Positions 7,564 to 17,500 of a DNA stretch of 64,000 bases are shown in pieces; within the stretch, counting starts at the first letter, position 1; every line of letters starts with the position of its first letter. Below the pieces are notes generated by a model that worked only from the letters and a program-made list of their open reading frames with translations, did no database searches and was not told where the DNA came from. The position numbers were made by a program, and so were the translations under genes. Source of the stretch: Corynebacterium genitalium ATCC 33030. GTDB lineage: Bacteria > Actinomycetota > Actinomycetes > Mycobacteriales > Mycobacteriaceae. The stretch covers positions 620,001 to 684,000 of the forward strand of contig NZ_CM000961.1 in NCBI RefSeq assembly GCF_000143825.1, in the 5' to 3' direction.

Positions 7564-10482
7564 TTAGTTGTTGCGCACTCCAGTGTGCAACGCACGCTTG
7601 CCGACGACGCTGACCTCCTGCACCGCAACCGCCGCGCCATCCGCACCCGTGAAGGCGATCTCCAGCCCGTTGAGCGTCGGGTTGTCGGTGATGTCGACGG
7701 TATGCTGCGGGCCACTGGTGAGCGTGCCCTCTGCGAGAACCTCGCGGTTGCCTCCGGCAAGACCGTAGATGGTGTACTCCAGCCCAGGGCCGGGCTCGGT
7801 GTGGAAGATCAGCTGATCGGCGATGAAGGGGCCATCCGTGGTGATCGTGAACTTCTGTCCGGGGGTGACGGTGGCGGTGGTGGCGCCGTCGCCGTCGACA
7901 AGCGGGGCGAAATTCTCCGGCTCCACCGTCAGCGGGGCGATGAAAACCGGAAGCGACTGCGCCTGGCTTACCGGGCCGGACTCGGTAGCCACGTCGCGCA
8001 CCGGGTTGTCCGGCTCGTCGCGGAACTGGCTGAGGATGTACGTGGTCAACAGGGCGACGATGAGGACCGCGCTGATTGCTACCGCCACCAGAGCCGTGAT
8101 GCCGAATGCGCCGAGACCGCGCTCGCCGAAACCGCGCACCGGTGGTGTATCGATCTCTTGCTCCACTGGCACCTGCACGGTCTCGCCAGGTCCCTCGCCA
8201 GAGAGGTTGTGCAGCAGGTCCTCCGCGAAGCCCAGGGCGGCGTTATCGGAATCAAGGTCCGCGCCCGGCAGGACGGCGGGGAACGCTAGGACGATGGCGC
8301 CGTCTTCAGTCACGCGCATGCGGTCGCGGTTGTCCAGGCCAAGGGGGACGCCGTGCTGGTGCGCGAAGGCCACGGACTGATTCAGCGGCACCATTGCGTC
8401 GTCGACTGCCTGCTCGAGCAGCGGGGCGCCCGACTCGGCGACGGCCTTGAGGGACGACCCCGGTACCCAGTCCGAGACCACAAGGCAGCCCATGCGGTAC
8501 GGAATCGCCTCCAAGATCGGTGCCACACCGGGCAGCTGGAGTTCGCGCAGGCGGTGGGTGCGGTGGGAGACACCGGCGGCGTCGATAGCAGCCTGGCGCG
8601 GAGCGACAGGAGCAAGCGGTGCCGCACCGCACGTGTCCACGAACGTCAGCGCCACCATCCGGCCGGTCCGTTGCTCCCGGGCCTGCCAGAAGCGGGCGCC
8701 GGTGGCGGCACCGTGGTCCTTCAGCAGACGGAAACGCCCGTCGGACACCGCGGCACCCGGGATCAGGCGCGGCCCGCGGACGACACCGGCGGACATCGGC
8801 GGCGGGACCGGGGACGCATTGAAAGTGTCCTCCAGCATGAAGGTGGATAGAGCCGGCGCGGACTCCTCCACCGGAGTGCTGCGCTTGAAGCGCTGCATGA
8901 CTGTCTCCACCTCAGGCAGTTTGGAGAAGGACAGCACCACGGCGGTGACGGCGACGAAGATGACGCCGAGCACGGCGATCTCTATCAGCATGGCGACCGC
9001 GGAACGCCCCGACCACACCAGATGAAGCAGCCAGCGGATGGCGAACACTACTCCAACGCCCACCACACCAGAAAGAACCGCCCACGCGGAAGTCTTGAGG
9101 ACTTCCCCGGTTCTCAGCGAGCCGAGCTTGCTGCGCAGCAGGAAAGAACCGATCACGGCGCCGGCGACAAAGCCGAAGCCGTTGGCGGCGCCGAGCAGCA
9201 CCACCACCTGATCGGGGCGCGTCGCCGCGAACGGAGCCAGCAACGCCAGAACCACCTTGGTGAAGGTGATGCCGGCGATGATGAAGGTCGGCGTCCACGC
9301 CTCCTCGCGGGCGTAGAAGACGCGCAGGTGCAGCATCACCAGCGCGTACGGGATGAGGGCGAACGCGGAGAAACTCAGCGTCAGGCCCAGGGTGCGGGCG
9401 TCCTCGGAACTGAAGTTGCCGTAACGGAACAGGGCGGTACCGATGTCGGGGCCCAGTGCCGTCATGAAGATGATGATCGGGATGACCGCGATGAACGTCA
9501 GCTTCGTACCGAGCGTCAGGTCGCGGACCACGCTCTTGTCATCACCGTCGGCAGCGTTGCGGCTCAGCCGCGGCATGATCGCCGTCAGCAGCGTCACACC
9601 GATGATGCCGTAGGGCACTTGGAGCAGCAGCCAGTGGTTCGCGTAGATGATCGGCGCGGATTCGTGGACGCTCGAGGCGATGCGGTTATTGATGATGTAG
9701 CCGACCTGTGAAATGGCCACGTAGGTGATGATGGCCAACGCCATCCCGCCGAACTGCTTCAACCTGTCGTCGATGCCCCACTCGAGCCGCAGGTCGACGC
9801 CGGTGCGCCTGAGCGCCGGCAGCATAATCAGGCACTGGACCACCACGCCGAACGTGGTGCCGAGGCCTAACAACAATACGTGCGGATCGGTGACAGGTGT
9901 CGGGTCGTCCGGGTGAATGGACCCCGGCACCAGCATGTAGAGCGCCATGACCGTGATGGTCACCACGTTGTTCGCCACCGGCGCCCACGCGCCGGGGCGG
10001 AACACTTCCTTGGTGTTCAGCACCGCCATGAACAGTGAGAACAAGCCGTAGAACATGATCTGCGGCAAGAGCAGATACGCAAACGAGGTGGCCTGAACGA
10101 CGTTGACTTGGCCGTCGCCATCGAGCATCAGCCGTGTCAGCAGTGGTGCACCGACGAGCGTGATCACCGTGGCCACAGTCACGAGCGTGAACGTCAGCGT
10201 GAACAGCCGCCGGATGAAGGAGGCGCCGTGGTCCGGATCCTCTTTCTCCGCGCGCACCAGCACCGGCACCACCAGGGCGGTGAGCACCGAGCCGAGCACG
10301 ATCTCCGTGACCATGTTCGGCAGCGTGTTCGCCGAGATGAATGCCGATGCCACCGCGCCGCCGAGCGCCGATGTGATCATCACCGTACGGATGAAGCCGG
10401 TGATGCGCGACAACAGCGTCGCCACTGCCATTGAGCCAGTGGACCTTACGACGGAGCGGTCCGAAGTTTCAGCTTTCTCCAT
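7564..10482 (-). CDS. murJ: lipid II flippase MurJ (MviN) fused to pseudokinase and extracellular domain
   Basis: A 972-residue membrane protein. The first 520 or so residues form the MOP-type MurJ core with about 14 helices (for example ATLLSRITGFIRTVM and MPRLSRNAADGD), which flips lipid II across the membrane. A cytoplasmic kinase-like domain follows (about residues 590-790). It has LKDHGAATGARFWQAREQ and GCLVVSDWVPGS but no HRD or DFG motif, so it should be a pseudokinase. A further helix (FGITALVAVAISAVLIVALL) precedes an extracellular beta-rich domain. In mycobacteria the pseudokinase is phosphorylated by PknB and recruits FhaA. ATG 10482 is chosen, 13 bases after the DUF6049 stop. Confidence 0.93.
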   Translation of the reverse strand: MEKAETSDRSVVRSTGSMAVATLLSRITGFIRTVMITSALGGAVASAFISANTLPNMVTEIVLGSVLTALVVPVLVRAEKEDPDHGASFIRRLFTLTFTLVTVATVITLVGAPLLTRLMLDGDGQVNVVQATSFAYLLLPQIMFYGLFSLFMAVLNTKEVFRPGAWAPVANNVVTITVMALYMLVPGSIHPDDPTPVTDPHVLLLGLGTTFGVVVQCLIMLPALRRTGVDLRLEWGIDDRLKQFGGMALAIITYVAISQVGYIINNRIASSVHESAPIIYANHWLLLQVPYGIIGVTLLTAIMPRLSRNAADGDDKSVVRDLTLGTKLTFIAVIPIIIFMTALGPDIGTALFRYGNFSSEDARTLGLTLSFSAFALIPYALVMLHLRVFYAREEAWTPTFIIAGITFTKVVLALLAPFAATRPDQVVVLLGAANGFGFVAGAVIGSFLLRSKLGSLRTGEVLKTSAWAVLSGVVGVGVVFAIRWLLHLVWSGRSAVAMLIEIAVLGVIFVAVTAVVLSFSKLPEVETVMQRFKRSTPVEESAPALSTFMLEDTFNASPVPPPMSAGVVRGPRLIPGAAVSDGRFRLLKDHGAATGARFWQAREQRTGRMVALTFVDTCGAAPLAPVAPRQAAIDAAGVSHRTHRLRELQLPGVAPILEAIPYRMGCLVVSDWVPGSSLKAVAESGAPLLEQAVDDAMVPLNQSVAFAHQHGVPLGLDNRDRMRVTEDGAIVLAFPAVLPGADLDSDNAALGFAEDLLHNLSGEGPGETVQVPVEQEIDTPPVRGFGERGLGAFGITALVAVAISAVLIVALLTTYILSQFRDEPDNPVRDVATESGPVSQAQSLPVFIAPLTVEPENFAPLVDGDGATTATVTPGQKFTITTDGPFIADQLIFHTEPGPGLEYTIYGLAGGNREVLAEGTLTSGPQHTVDITDNPTLNGLEIAFTGADGAAVAVQEVSVVGKRALHTGVRNN

Positions 10483-10495
10483 AGGGGTCTCAATC

Positions 10496-12907
10496 CTAGT
10501 GCTCTCTCCGCCGTTTCCCGAGTTGGAAAAGAACCGCCAACGCGAACAGCACCGCCAGCCCGGCGACGAGGATCCGGGTGGCAAGCGCCCCGCCGGCCGT
10601 CTGCACAGCGATGTTCACCGGCTGAGAAATCGGCCGATTATCCGGCGTGGAGAGGTACAGCTGCAGGTCAGTGCGCTTATTGTTCTGCGGCAGGTCCGCC
10701 GTCATCTGGAGGGTGAGCGAACCGCGCGCCGGGATGCGGAACTCCGTGGGGGTGTTCAGCTTCGCGTCGGGGGGCCCCTGATAAAGAATCGACGCGTCGA
10801 CAGGCAGCGGCAGTCCGTTCTCCGCAACAATGAGCAGCGGCGAGGATTCGGACGTGCGCGTGTACACGTTCCCTGGCGGGATCAAGCTTATCGACGCTTT
10901 AATCGCCCCCAACGCATCCCGCCCCCCATTCAGCCGCGTGCGGGTGCGCAGCTCCGCATCCGTGTAGAAGGTCAAGGCGCGGCGGTGCGTGACCGGCAGC
11001 GCGGCGAGCAGATCCAGCCGCAACGGGAGCGTGTAGCCGTAACGGGTCAGGGCGATGGCACCGTCATTGACCAGGATGGATGTGAGGTCGTCGATGTAGC
11101 GCGCCTGCTGGCCCGCGTTGAGGATCTCCGTGTCGGAGTACACAGTCGGGTCGTTGTACGGCGTGCCGAGTGCCTCCAGGTCCGCCTGATCAATCTGCTC
11201 CGGAGGGCGCGTGTACTCCTCGAGTGGCATCGGCTCGGCTATGCGGGAGCTCATCAGCTCCCCCACGGTACCCATGACTTGCTGCGCTGTCGACGCATCC
11301 CACGCCGCCGGCGGATTGACGAGCACCGGCTCCTCCCCCGCCGTGCGCGCTGCCGTCGCGATAGCCGATGCCGCAGTGAGATCGCGCGCCGCCACCGAAT
11401 CCATCGAGTAGTCGTAGCGCAGCTTCTCCTGGGAGTAACCGGTGGTCTCCGGGTGGCTGCCGGTCGCAGCAAGCGTACTGGCCAGCGCATCATCAAAGCC
11501 CACCGTCACCACACCGGGTGTGGCGGTGGCGAAGCGCTCCCCCGGCACGGTGTTGTCCGCCACGAGCACGCGCACCGGCTGGGACGGTTCCGGCGCCGCG
11601 ACATCCTCAGTGCTGGGCAACGTCGGGGTGTCCAGCGTGGTCTGCTGGTCGCCCTCGATCTTGCCGCCGGGCCCGTCTTGCGTTTCAGCCTGCTCGTTTT
11701 CCCACGCGCTCTGCATGCCGACCTGCGGCACCGTCGACCTGCTGTGGTCCGCCCAGCCCATCGCCGGCGCAGACTCCGGGGTGAGGTAGCCCGCGCCAGG
11801 CACCACTATGTTCTGCACGATGGGAGTACCCAGCACGCGGCCCAAGGTGAAGGGCCCGCGCTCGAGGGCCTCGCGCATGAGCCACCTATCACCGGTGCGG
11901 GCGATGGCGTTCAAGTCAGCATTCGCCCAGGGCAGTGCCACCGTGCAGCCAGACGCGCTCGCGGCCTTGACCTTCTCTAGCCAGGCAGCAGCATCCTCTG
12001 CGCCCCGGCCCGGCGCGGCATCCATGAAGGCCGCGTCCTCACGGCCCCAAGAATCGCGCAGGCGCTGGCGTTGGCGGCCCGGGGATGGGCGATCGTCGTC
12101 GACCTTGTACCCCTGCGCCATTCGGTCCACTGTGTCCACCAGCGCGGGGTCGAGAGCGAGACACGTGGCGTCAGCGACGCCAGTGTCGTCGGTGGTCTCC
12201 GCGTACGTCTCGATCAACTGATCCAGGCGCCCCCCAGGTTCGAGCTGATCCGCGAGCTGCTCGGAGGCCAGAATCAACGGCGGGCTGTTCGGAGCTTCGC
12301 CGGTCTCCCCCGGCACAATGTCCACCGGTGCGCTCACCGGGTAGAGCACCGAGACACCCGCGGGAGTCTGCTCCTCGGGCAGATCACCCCGCACGGCCAT
12401 GTGCCAGCGCTCGCTATCTAAGTGGGTGCCTTCCTGCTCCAGCACGACCATGATCGGGAACGTCGCCGCGAGCGGTTGGTCCGAGACATCCACCTGCACG
12501 GTGATTTCGGCTTCCTCCCCTGCGGACAGGTTCGGCACCTCGACCGTGTCACCGGCGACCGTGTACTCCCCCGGCGCCGCAATCGTTGCTACCTGGGCAT
12601 CGGAGACAGACCCGGAGACAGGTCCGCGCCGGGGAGTCACCGTGAGGTTGTCCATCTGCTCATCGCCGTCGTTACGCACCCGCACAATCGCGTCGACGGT
12701 GGAGCCGGAATCGGCGGTAGAGGGAGCGTCGACAAGCGAGAGCGTGATGTTCTCGCTGCCGTCGCTCGCGCGAATCTGCGGATTGACCCACTGCGAGGCC
12801 ACGGCCGAGTTTTGCGGATCCATCGGCACCGGCAGGTCGGCGTGCGCGGGGGAAGCACAGACTGCCACCACTGCTGCTGCCACGACTGCGCAGATCCGTG
12901 CCTTCAT
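10496..12907 (-). CDS. DUF6049 family secreted/membrane-anchored protein
   Basis: An 803-residue exported protein always found between the Nudix gene and murJ in corynebacteria and mycobacteria (the Rv3909 position). [19 protein letters not shown] with an SPAHAD cleavage site is a signal peptide. The long extracellular part includes a CARDB-like beta domain near residues 45-130 (VDAIVRVRNDGDEQMDNLTVTP). A C-terminal helix (ILVAGLAVLFALAVLFQL) followed by KRRREH anchors it to the membrane. Function is unknown; co-occurrence with murJ suggests a role in cell-wall assembly. ATG 12907 overlaps the Nudix stop as TGATG; a GTG one codon earlier is also possible. It contains the only ATA-codon register of the 11-mer (10886-10896). 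Confidence 0.85.
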   Translation of the reverse strand: MKARICAVVAAAVVAVCASPAHADLPVPMDPQNSAVASQWVNPQIRASDGSENITLSLVDAPSTADSGSTVDAIVRVRNDGDEQMDNLTVTPRRGPVSGSVSDAQVATIAAPGEYTVAGDTVEVPNLSAGEEAEITVQVDVSDQPLAATFPIMVVLEQEGTHLDSERWHMAVRGDLPEEQTPAGVSVLYPVSAPVDIVPGETGEAPNSPPLILASEQLADQLEPGGRLDQLIETYAETTDDTGVADATCLALDPALVDTVDRMAQGYKVDDDRPSPGRQRQRLRDSWGREDAAFMDAAPGRGAEDAAAWLEKVKAASASGCTVALPWANADLNAIARTGDRWLMREALERGPFTLGRVLGTPIVQNIVVPGAGYLTPESAPAMGWADHSRSTVPQVGMQSAWENEQAETQDGPGGKIEGDQQTTLDTPTLPSTEDVAAPEPSQPVRVLVADNTVPGERFATATPGVVTVGFDDALASTLAATGSHPETTGYSQEKLRYDYSMDSVAARDLTAASAIATAARTAGEEPVLVNPPAAWDASTAQQVMGTVGELMSSRIAEPMPLEEYTRPPEQIDQADLEALGTPYNDPTVYSDTEILNAGQQARYIDDLTSILVNDGAIALTRYGYTLPLRLDLLAALPVTHRRALTFYTDAELRTRTRLNGGRDALGAIKASISLIPPGNVYTRTSESSPLLIVAENGLPLPVDASILYQGPPDAKLNTPTEFRIPARGSLTLQMTADLPQNNKRTDLQLYLSTPDNRPISQPVNIAVQTAGGALATRILVAGLAVLFALAVLFQLGKRRREH

Positions 12908-13626
12908 CACCGCGGCGTGATCCTTCCGGCACGTTTCTCGGCACGCGCTAATGCTGGCATTTTGTCGAAGGCGATGCGGGCCAGCTTGCGTTCGTCGGCA
13001 TACGCCAGGTGCTCCATCAGCTCGCTGACGGGGACCCAGGCGACTTCGGTGACTTCTGGGTCTTCGTCGTTAAGCACCCCGTCGACATAGCGCAACAAGT
13101 TATGGTGCACGGTCTTGTGAATGCGCACGCCGTCAGACACGAACCAGTAATCGATCAGGCCGAGGTCCTCGAAGGGCTCGCCGTAAATGCCGGTTTCTTC
13201 CCACACCTCGCGGCGGGCCGTGTCCCACTGGTGCTCACCGGGCTCCACATGGCCCTTCGGCATCGACCACAGCAGGCGGCCGCGGCGGTCAAGGCGCCCG
13301 ATCAGCGCGACATAGATCCTGCTCAGGTCCACACTGCCGTCCGCAGCCACTGCTTCCGCCATGCCGGAGACCACCAAACCGCCCGCGGACGTTTCGTCCC
13401 GGGTCTCCATCTTGTGGTCCGTCGTGTACTGGCTGGTGTGCGGCTTGCGGTAGTTCTGGGGGCGCTGCTTGCGGCGACGCTTGTTCGGCTGTTGTTTCTG
13501 GGATTTTGGGGGTTGCTTCTGGTGCTTTTGTTGTTGTTTTTGGGATTGCTTCTGCTCCCCCTTTTGGGCATGACTCGACCCGCGCCGGCGCCGCCTGCGC
13601 TTCGGGGGATTCGGAGAGTCAGCCAT
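12907..13626 (-). CDS. Nudix hydrolase (MutT4-like) with basic N-terminal tail
   Basis: A 239-residue Nudix protein. The Nudix box is complete: GHVEPGE, then [11 protein letters not shown], which provides the metal-binding REVxEE core (about residues 140-162). The first 75 residues are unusual low-complexity sequence dominated by Arg, Lys and Gln ([20 protein letters not shown]) and are probably disordered and nucleic-acid binding. Position next to the CCA-adding enzyme (divergent) and DUF6049 matches mutT4 of M. tuberculosis. It likely hydrolyses nucleoside polyphosphates; the substrate cannot be read from sequence. The start is ATG 13626; codons further upstream overlap the divergent gene. 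Confidence 0.88.
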   Translation of the reverse strand: MADSPNPPKRRRRRRGSSHAQKGEQKQSQKQQQKHQKQPPKSQKQQPNKRRRKQRPQNYRKPHTSQYTTDHKMETRDETSAGGLVVSGMAEAVAADGSVDLSRIYVALIGRLDRRGRLLWSMPKGHVEPGEHQWDTARREVWEETGIYGEPFEDLGLIDYWFVSDGVRIHKTVHHNLLRYVDGVLNDEDPEVTEVAWVPVSELMEHLAYADERKLARIAFDKMPALARAEKRAGRITPR

Positions 13627-13658
13627 GAGATCAGATCGTATCCGCCCACGACTTATAT

Positions 13659-15212
13659 ATGGAACTTGAGACCACCCCAAGTATGGTTATGGCCGTGACC
13701 CCGAGGACCGCGAGCGAGAACCACACCGACCCTGCCGGGCTTTTCAATTTTCCCGAGAAGGGCGATTCCACAGCCTTCATCGGGCTGCTCGCCCGGGCGG
13801 AAACAGCGGTGCGCGAGCTTGAAGGCCTGCTCACGTCGCTGGTGCGGGAATTCCACGACCGGGGCGAGTCCTTTTACTTGGTCGGCGGCCCGGTGCGCGA
13901 CGCGATGCTCGGCCGACTCGGCAATGACCTGGACTTTACGACGTCCGCACGGCCCGACATCATCGAAGCCATCTTGAGCGGCTGGGGCGAGGCCGTGTGG
14001 GACACCGGCATCGAATTCGGAACCGTGTCGACAGTCAAGGACGGCCAGCAGGTGGAGATCACCACCTTCCGCGCTGATCTGTATGACGGTGTCACACGCA
14101 ACCCCGAAGTCACCTTCGGCGACGCAATTGACGACGATCTGGTGCGCCGCGACTTCCGCGTGAATGCAATGGCGATCGAGCTCCTTGTCGCCGAGGGCGA
14201 GGATTCACTCGCGCTGGATTTCCACGATCCCGTCGACGGCCTGAAAGACCTGCTGAACCACGTCCTGGACACTCCGCAGGAGCCCGAGGTCAGCTTCCGC
14301 GATGACCCGCTGCGCATGCTCCGGGCGGCCCGGTTCGTCTCCCAGCTGGGGTTCCACGTCTCAGAGCGAGTGAAGCGTGCGATGACGGACATGGCGCAGG
14401 AAATAAACCGCATCACCGTCGAGCGCGTGCAGGCGGAGCTGGACAAGCTCATGCTCGGGGTGCAGCCGTGGGAGGGCATTGACCTGCTCGTGGAGACGGG
14501 CCTGGCCGACCACGTGCTGCCGGAGATCCCGGCGCTCAAGCTCGAGCGCGACGAGCACATGCAGCACAAAGACGTCTATGCCCACTCGCTGACCGTGCTG
14601 CGCCAGGCCACCGAGCTTGAAGAAGAAGGACCGGACCTGAAGCTGCGTTGGGCGGCGCTCATGCATGACATCGGCAAGCCGGACACCCGCGAGGCGAAGC
14701 CGGGCGGCGGGGTGTCCTTCCACCACCACGAGGTCGTCGGAGCGAAGTTGACGCGCAAGCGGATGCGCAAGCTGAAGTACCCGAAGCACATGATCGAAGA
14801 CGTGGGCCAGCTGGTCTACCTGCACATGCGCTTCCACGGTTTCGGGGAGGGCCAGTGGACCGACTCCGCCGTGCGCCGCTACGTGACCGATGCGGGAGAC
14901 CTCCTCCCCCGCCTGCACAAGCTCGTCCGCGCAGACTGCACGACGCGTAACCCGAAGAAGGCGGCGCGTCTCCAGCGCACCTACGACCATCTGGAGGAGC
15001 GCATCGCGGACCTTGCTGCCAAGGAGGATCTCGCCCGCGTGCGCCCGGACCTGGACGGTAATGAGATCATGGAGATCTTGGGCCTCGAACCCGGCCCGCA
15101 GGTGGGCAAGGCGTGGAAATACATGAAGGATCTCCGCTTGGAACACGGTGAACTGGGCCGTGATGAGGCCGTCGCAAAGCTCAAGGCGTGGTGGGAGGCA
15201 GAAAATGGCTGA
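13659..15212 (+). CDS. pcnA: CCA tRNA nucleotidyltransferase (PcnA family)
   Basis: Adds or repairs the 3' CCA of tRNAs. The nucleotidyltransferase signature is clear: [16 protein letters not shown], then NDLDFTT with the catalytic Asp pair. The [10 protein letters not shown] motif confirms the class II CCA/poly(A) family. A central region ([18 protein letters not shown]) precedes a C-terminal HD domain with HSLTVLRQA and [11 protein letters not shown]. The 517-residue length assumes ATG 13659. ATGs at 13683 and 13689 are alternatives, because the 33-base gap from the divergent Nudix start, with TTATATA at about 13650, must hold the promoter. The 3' end overlaps yqgE by eight bases. Confidence 0.93.
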   Translation: MELETTPSMVMAVTPRTASENHTDPAGLFNFPEKGDSTAFIGLLARAETAVRELEGLLTSLVREFHDRGESFYLVGGPVRDAMLGRLGNDLDFTTSARPDIIEAILSGWGEAVWDTGIEFGTVSTVKDGQQVEITTFRADLYDGVTRNPEVTFGDAIDDDLVRRDFRVNAMAIELLVAEGEDSLALDFHDPVDGLKDLLNHVLDTPQEPEVSFRDDPLRMLRAARFVSQLGFHVSERVKRAMTDMAQEINRITVERVQAELDKLMLGVQPWEGIDLLVETGLADHVLPEIPALKLERDEHMQHKDVYAHSLTVLRQATELEEEGPDLKLRWAALMHDIGKPDTREAKPGGGVSFHHHEVVGAKLTRKRMRKLKYPKHMIEDVGQLVYLHMRFHGFGEGQWTDSAVRRYVTDAGDLLPRLHKLVRADCTTRNPKKAARLQRTYDHLEERIADLAAKEDLARVRPDLDGNEIMEILGLEPGPQVGKAWKYMKDLRLEHGELGRDEAVAKLKAWWEAENG

Positions 15213-15813
15213 GTTTTTCTACGCGGATAGATTGTTCACCGCCCTCGAGCGCGAAGAGCCGGGGCCGGGCATGTTGCTGGTCGCGGCGCCGGGCATGCTT
15301 TCCGACGAATTCGTCCGCTCCATCGTCCTTGTCATCGAGCACACCGCGACCCACTCCTTCGGCGCGGTGCTCAACCGGCGCAGCGACGTCGCCGTCCACA
15401 ATGTCCTGCCCGAATGGCTTCCCGAGGTGGCCAATCCGCAGGCGCTCTACATCGGCGGCCCCGTCGGCCCGCAGGCGGCGATCGGTGTCGGCGTGACCAA
15501 GTCCGGCACGGTGATCGACGATCACCCCGAGTTCACCCGCCTGGCCAACCGCCTCGTGCACGTTGACCTGCGCACAGAGCCGGAAACCGTCGAGGGTTTG
15601 CTTGAGGGCATGCGCCTTTTCGCCGGTTACGCCGAGTGGGAGCCCGGCCAGCTCGACGAGGAGATCGAACGCGGCGACTGGTACGTCGCGCCCGCCCTGC
15701 CGAGCGACGTCATCGCCCCCGCGAACACCGACCTGTACAGCGATGTCATGCGCCGCCAGCCGATGCCGCTGCCATTGTTCTCCACGTTCCCCGCGAACCC
15801 AGAAGACAACTAG
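15205..15813 (+). CDS. YqgE/AlgH family protein (DUF179)
   Basis: A 202-residue member of the UPF0301/DUF179 family. Typical features are PGMLLVAAPGMLSDEFVRSIVLVIEH at the N-terminus, FGAVLNRRSDV, YIGGPV (the conserved GGPV motif) and a final WYVAPALPSDV. The role is unknown; no enzyme activity is established for the family. ATG 15205 lies inside the last codons of the CCA-adding enzyme (8-base overlap) behind a GGGAGG ribosome site. The stop is followed at once by azlC, so the three genes are likely one transcript. Confidence 0.9.
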   Translation: MAEFFYADRLFTALEREEPGPGMLLVAAPGMLSDEFVRSIVLVIEHTATHSFGAVLNRRSDVAVHNVLPEWLPEVANPQALYIGGPVGPQAAIGVGVTKSGTVIDDHPEFTRLANRLVHVDLRTEPETVEGLLEGMRLFAGYAEWEPGQLDEEIERGDWYVAPALPSDVIAPANTDLYSDVMRRQPMPLPLFSTFPANPEDN

Positions 15814-16488
15814 ATGCGCAATCTGTGGGTAGTGGGCCTTGGGCTCATTCCGCTCGGTCTCGCATTCGGCCTGGTCATGACACAGGCCGGTTTCGCCTGG
15901 TGGTGGACGCCGATCTTCTCCATCGTCATTTACGCCGGCTCGATGGAATTTCTCGCCGTGCAGATGGTCGCCAGTGGCGTTGGGCCGCTCTCAGCCACAG
16001 TCACCGGCTTCATGGTGAACTTCCGGCACATTTTCTACGGCCTCACGTTCCCCCGCCATCTCATCGACAGTCCCGCCGGCAAGGCCTACAGCACCTATTC
16101 GCTTACCGACGAGTCCTACGCCATCACCTCCACCACCCCCCACTCCGAACTCACCGGCCGGCACGTCCTGGCCATCCAAGCCTGCTGCCAAGCGATGTGG
16201 GTCATCCCCGGCATCATTGGCGCGCTCGTCGGGCAGGTCATTCCGGACAGCGTGCAGGGAATGGACTTCGCCCTGACCGCCCTGTTCATCGTGTTGACGT
16301 ACGAGGCGTTCCAATCCAACCGCGACTTCTCCCTGCCTCTGACCGCCGCCGGGATCGCAGTGCTCGTGGCCGTGCTCGCCCCGTCGGCGATTCTCATGGC
16401 GGGGTTGTCAGCCTACTTCGTGGTGCTGTTGCTGCGGTACGGGTTTCCGGGCGTCGATAAGCGCCTTGAGCTGCGAGGGAACACATAA
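15814..16488 (+). CDS. azlC: AzlC family branched-chain amino acid exporter, large subunit
   Basis: A 224-residue membrane protein of the AzlC/BrnF family with about six or seven helices. The family signature is visible in PLGLAFGLVMTQAGFAWW, YAGSMEFLAVQMV, and LTDESYAITSTTP (the conserved TDE). With its partner AzlD/BrnE it exports branched-chain amino acids and methionine in C. glutamicum. The start codon follows the yqgE stop with no gap, and the stop overlaps azlD in TAATG, so the two subunits are made together. No Lrp-type regulator is adjacent, unlike brnFE of C. glutamicum. Confidence 0.9.
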   Translation: MRNLWVVGLGLIPLGLAFGLVMTQAGFAWWWTPIFSIVIYAGSMEFLAVQMVASGVGPLSATVTGFMVNFRHIFYGLTFPRHLIDSPAGKAYSTYSLTDESYAITSTTPHSELTGRHVLAIQACCQAMWVIPGIIGALVGQVIPDSVQGMDFALTALFIVLTYEAFQSNRDFSLPLTAAGIAVLVAVLAPSAILMAGLSAYFVVLLLRYGFPGVDKRLELRGNT

Positions 16489-16841
16489 TGGGTGATTCTT
16501 TGGGGCTTCCCGACGGCGTGACCCTCACCATGGTCGCAGCCGTCCTGGTGCCCGTCGCAGTGGTGACGGTGTTGCTGCGCGCGCTCCCCTTCGCGTTTCT
16601 GCGCGTGCTCAAGGGCAGCGCGCTGATTGAGTTCCTCGGTGCGACGATGCCGGTCGGCGTCATGACCGTGCTTGTCGTGTACACGCTGGCTAGCGCGCTG
16701 GATGCCCCCGGCGGGCTCGTGCCTGCTCTCCTCGCGGGCGCGGTCACCCTTGCCCTCCACGCTTGGCGACGCAGTGCCGGCCTCTCCATCCTCACCGGCA
16801 CCGCCGTGTACATGCTGCTGGTGAATGTGGTGGTCGGCTGA
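16488..16841 (+). CDS. azlD: AzlD family branched-chain amino acid exporter, small subunit
   Basis: A 117-residue protein with four hydrophobic segments. The ALPFAFLRVLKGSALIEFLG stretch is the AzlD/BrnE pattern (conserved RALPF), and WRRSAGLSILTGTAVYMLLV ends the chain. It pairs with AzlC, whose stop overlaps its ATG. It is the last gene of the pcnA-yqgE-azlCD string. Confidence 0.88.
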   Translation: MGDSLGLPDGVTLTMVAAVLVPVAVVTVLLRALPFAFLRVLKGSALIEFLGATMPVGVMTVLVVYTLASALDAPGGLVPALLAGAVTLALHAWRRSAGLSILTGTAVYMLLVNVVVG

Positions 16842-16882
16842 ACCTGGTGCTCGGGTGAACAACGCGTTAATGCGCTGCTAAA

Positions 16883-16904
16883 AAGCCTGTGGGGTTTTAG
16901 GCTT
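16883..16904 (+). terminator. weak hairpin after azlD
   Basis: AAGCCT and AGGCTT pair around a 10-base loop between azlD and the next gene. There is no clear T tract, so it may be a weak terminator or a leader hairpin of the secreted-protein gene that begins seven bases later. Confidence 0.3.
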
Positions 16905-16910
16905 CGCAGT

Positions 16911-17390
16911 ATGAAGCGCATCCTCCGCACAGCTATCGCATCCGCCGCCGCCGTCTCTCTCACGCTTAGCCTTGCTACGCCTGCCGACGCCCAGGTCAAC
17001 CGCCCCGTTGACGACACGAGTTCCATCAAGCCGATGTTGGAGTTCAGCTCGCCGTCCTACATCCAGGAGAACTCCAGCACCGCGACCGACGAGGAACTGC
17101 GGCAGAAATGGGAGGAGGCCGTGCGCATGGGGCACATCGCTCCCCTCATCGAGGCGATTTACGGCCTGGACATCAACGACGATCAGGAGTGGCAGCAGCG
17201 CGAAGCCGCCAACGCCGGCAAGTTCGAGCAAAACCACTCCGCAAATGCCGTGCTCGGCAGCTCTATGAAATGGGACGCTGCTCGCGGTTACGAGCTGGGC
17301 AACACGCTGAACTGGTTGATCGCGCTTGGCGTTATCACGGCTGCGGTCGGCGGCGCCGTTGCTGCCTACACGTCAGGTGTCTTCGGTTAA
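16911..17390 (+). CDS. small secreted protein with C-terminal hydrophobic anchor, function unknown
   Basis: A 159-residue protein I do not recognise. MKRILRTAIASAAAVSLTLS followed by TPADAQ is a clear Sec signal peptide with an AxA site near residue 27. The mature part is acidic and Gln/Asn-rich (ATDEELRQKWEEAVRMGHI). The last 30 residues (LNWLIALGVITAAVGGAVAAY) form a hydrophobic helix. The design, a signal peptide plus a C-terminal helix with a short external domain, recalls small surface proteins of corynebacteria, but no sortase motif is present. A small hairpin sits just upstream. Confidence 0.75.
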   Translation: MKRILRTAIASAAAVSLTLSLATPADAQVNRPVDDTSSIKPMLEFSSPSYIQENSSTATDEELRQKWEEAVRMGHIAPLIEAIYGLDINDDQEWQQREAANAGKFEQNHSANAVLGSSMKWDAARGYELGNTLNWLIALGVITAAVGGAVAAYTSGVFG

Positions 17391-17500
17391 GGCACCGTTC
17401 GAAGAATGTACTTTTTGAGCCAGCTGACCTGCTCGTTAGCGTGAGCGTTCGAACACAGAGGCTAATGGTTCATGCAAGTTAAGCGTGAGTGTCCACCCCA

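Noticed and set aside
7497..7760. A longer N-terminus for SigM
   Set aside because: The added residues are the reverse-frame shadow of murJ and lack any family pattern; the ATG at 7496 has the ribosome site.
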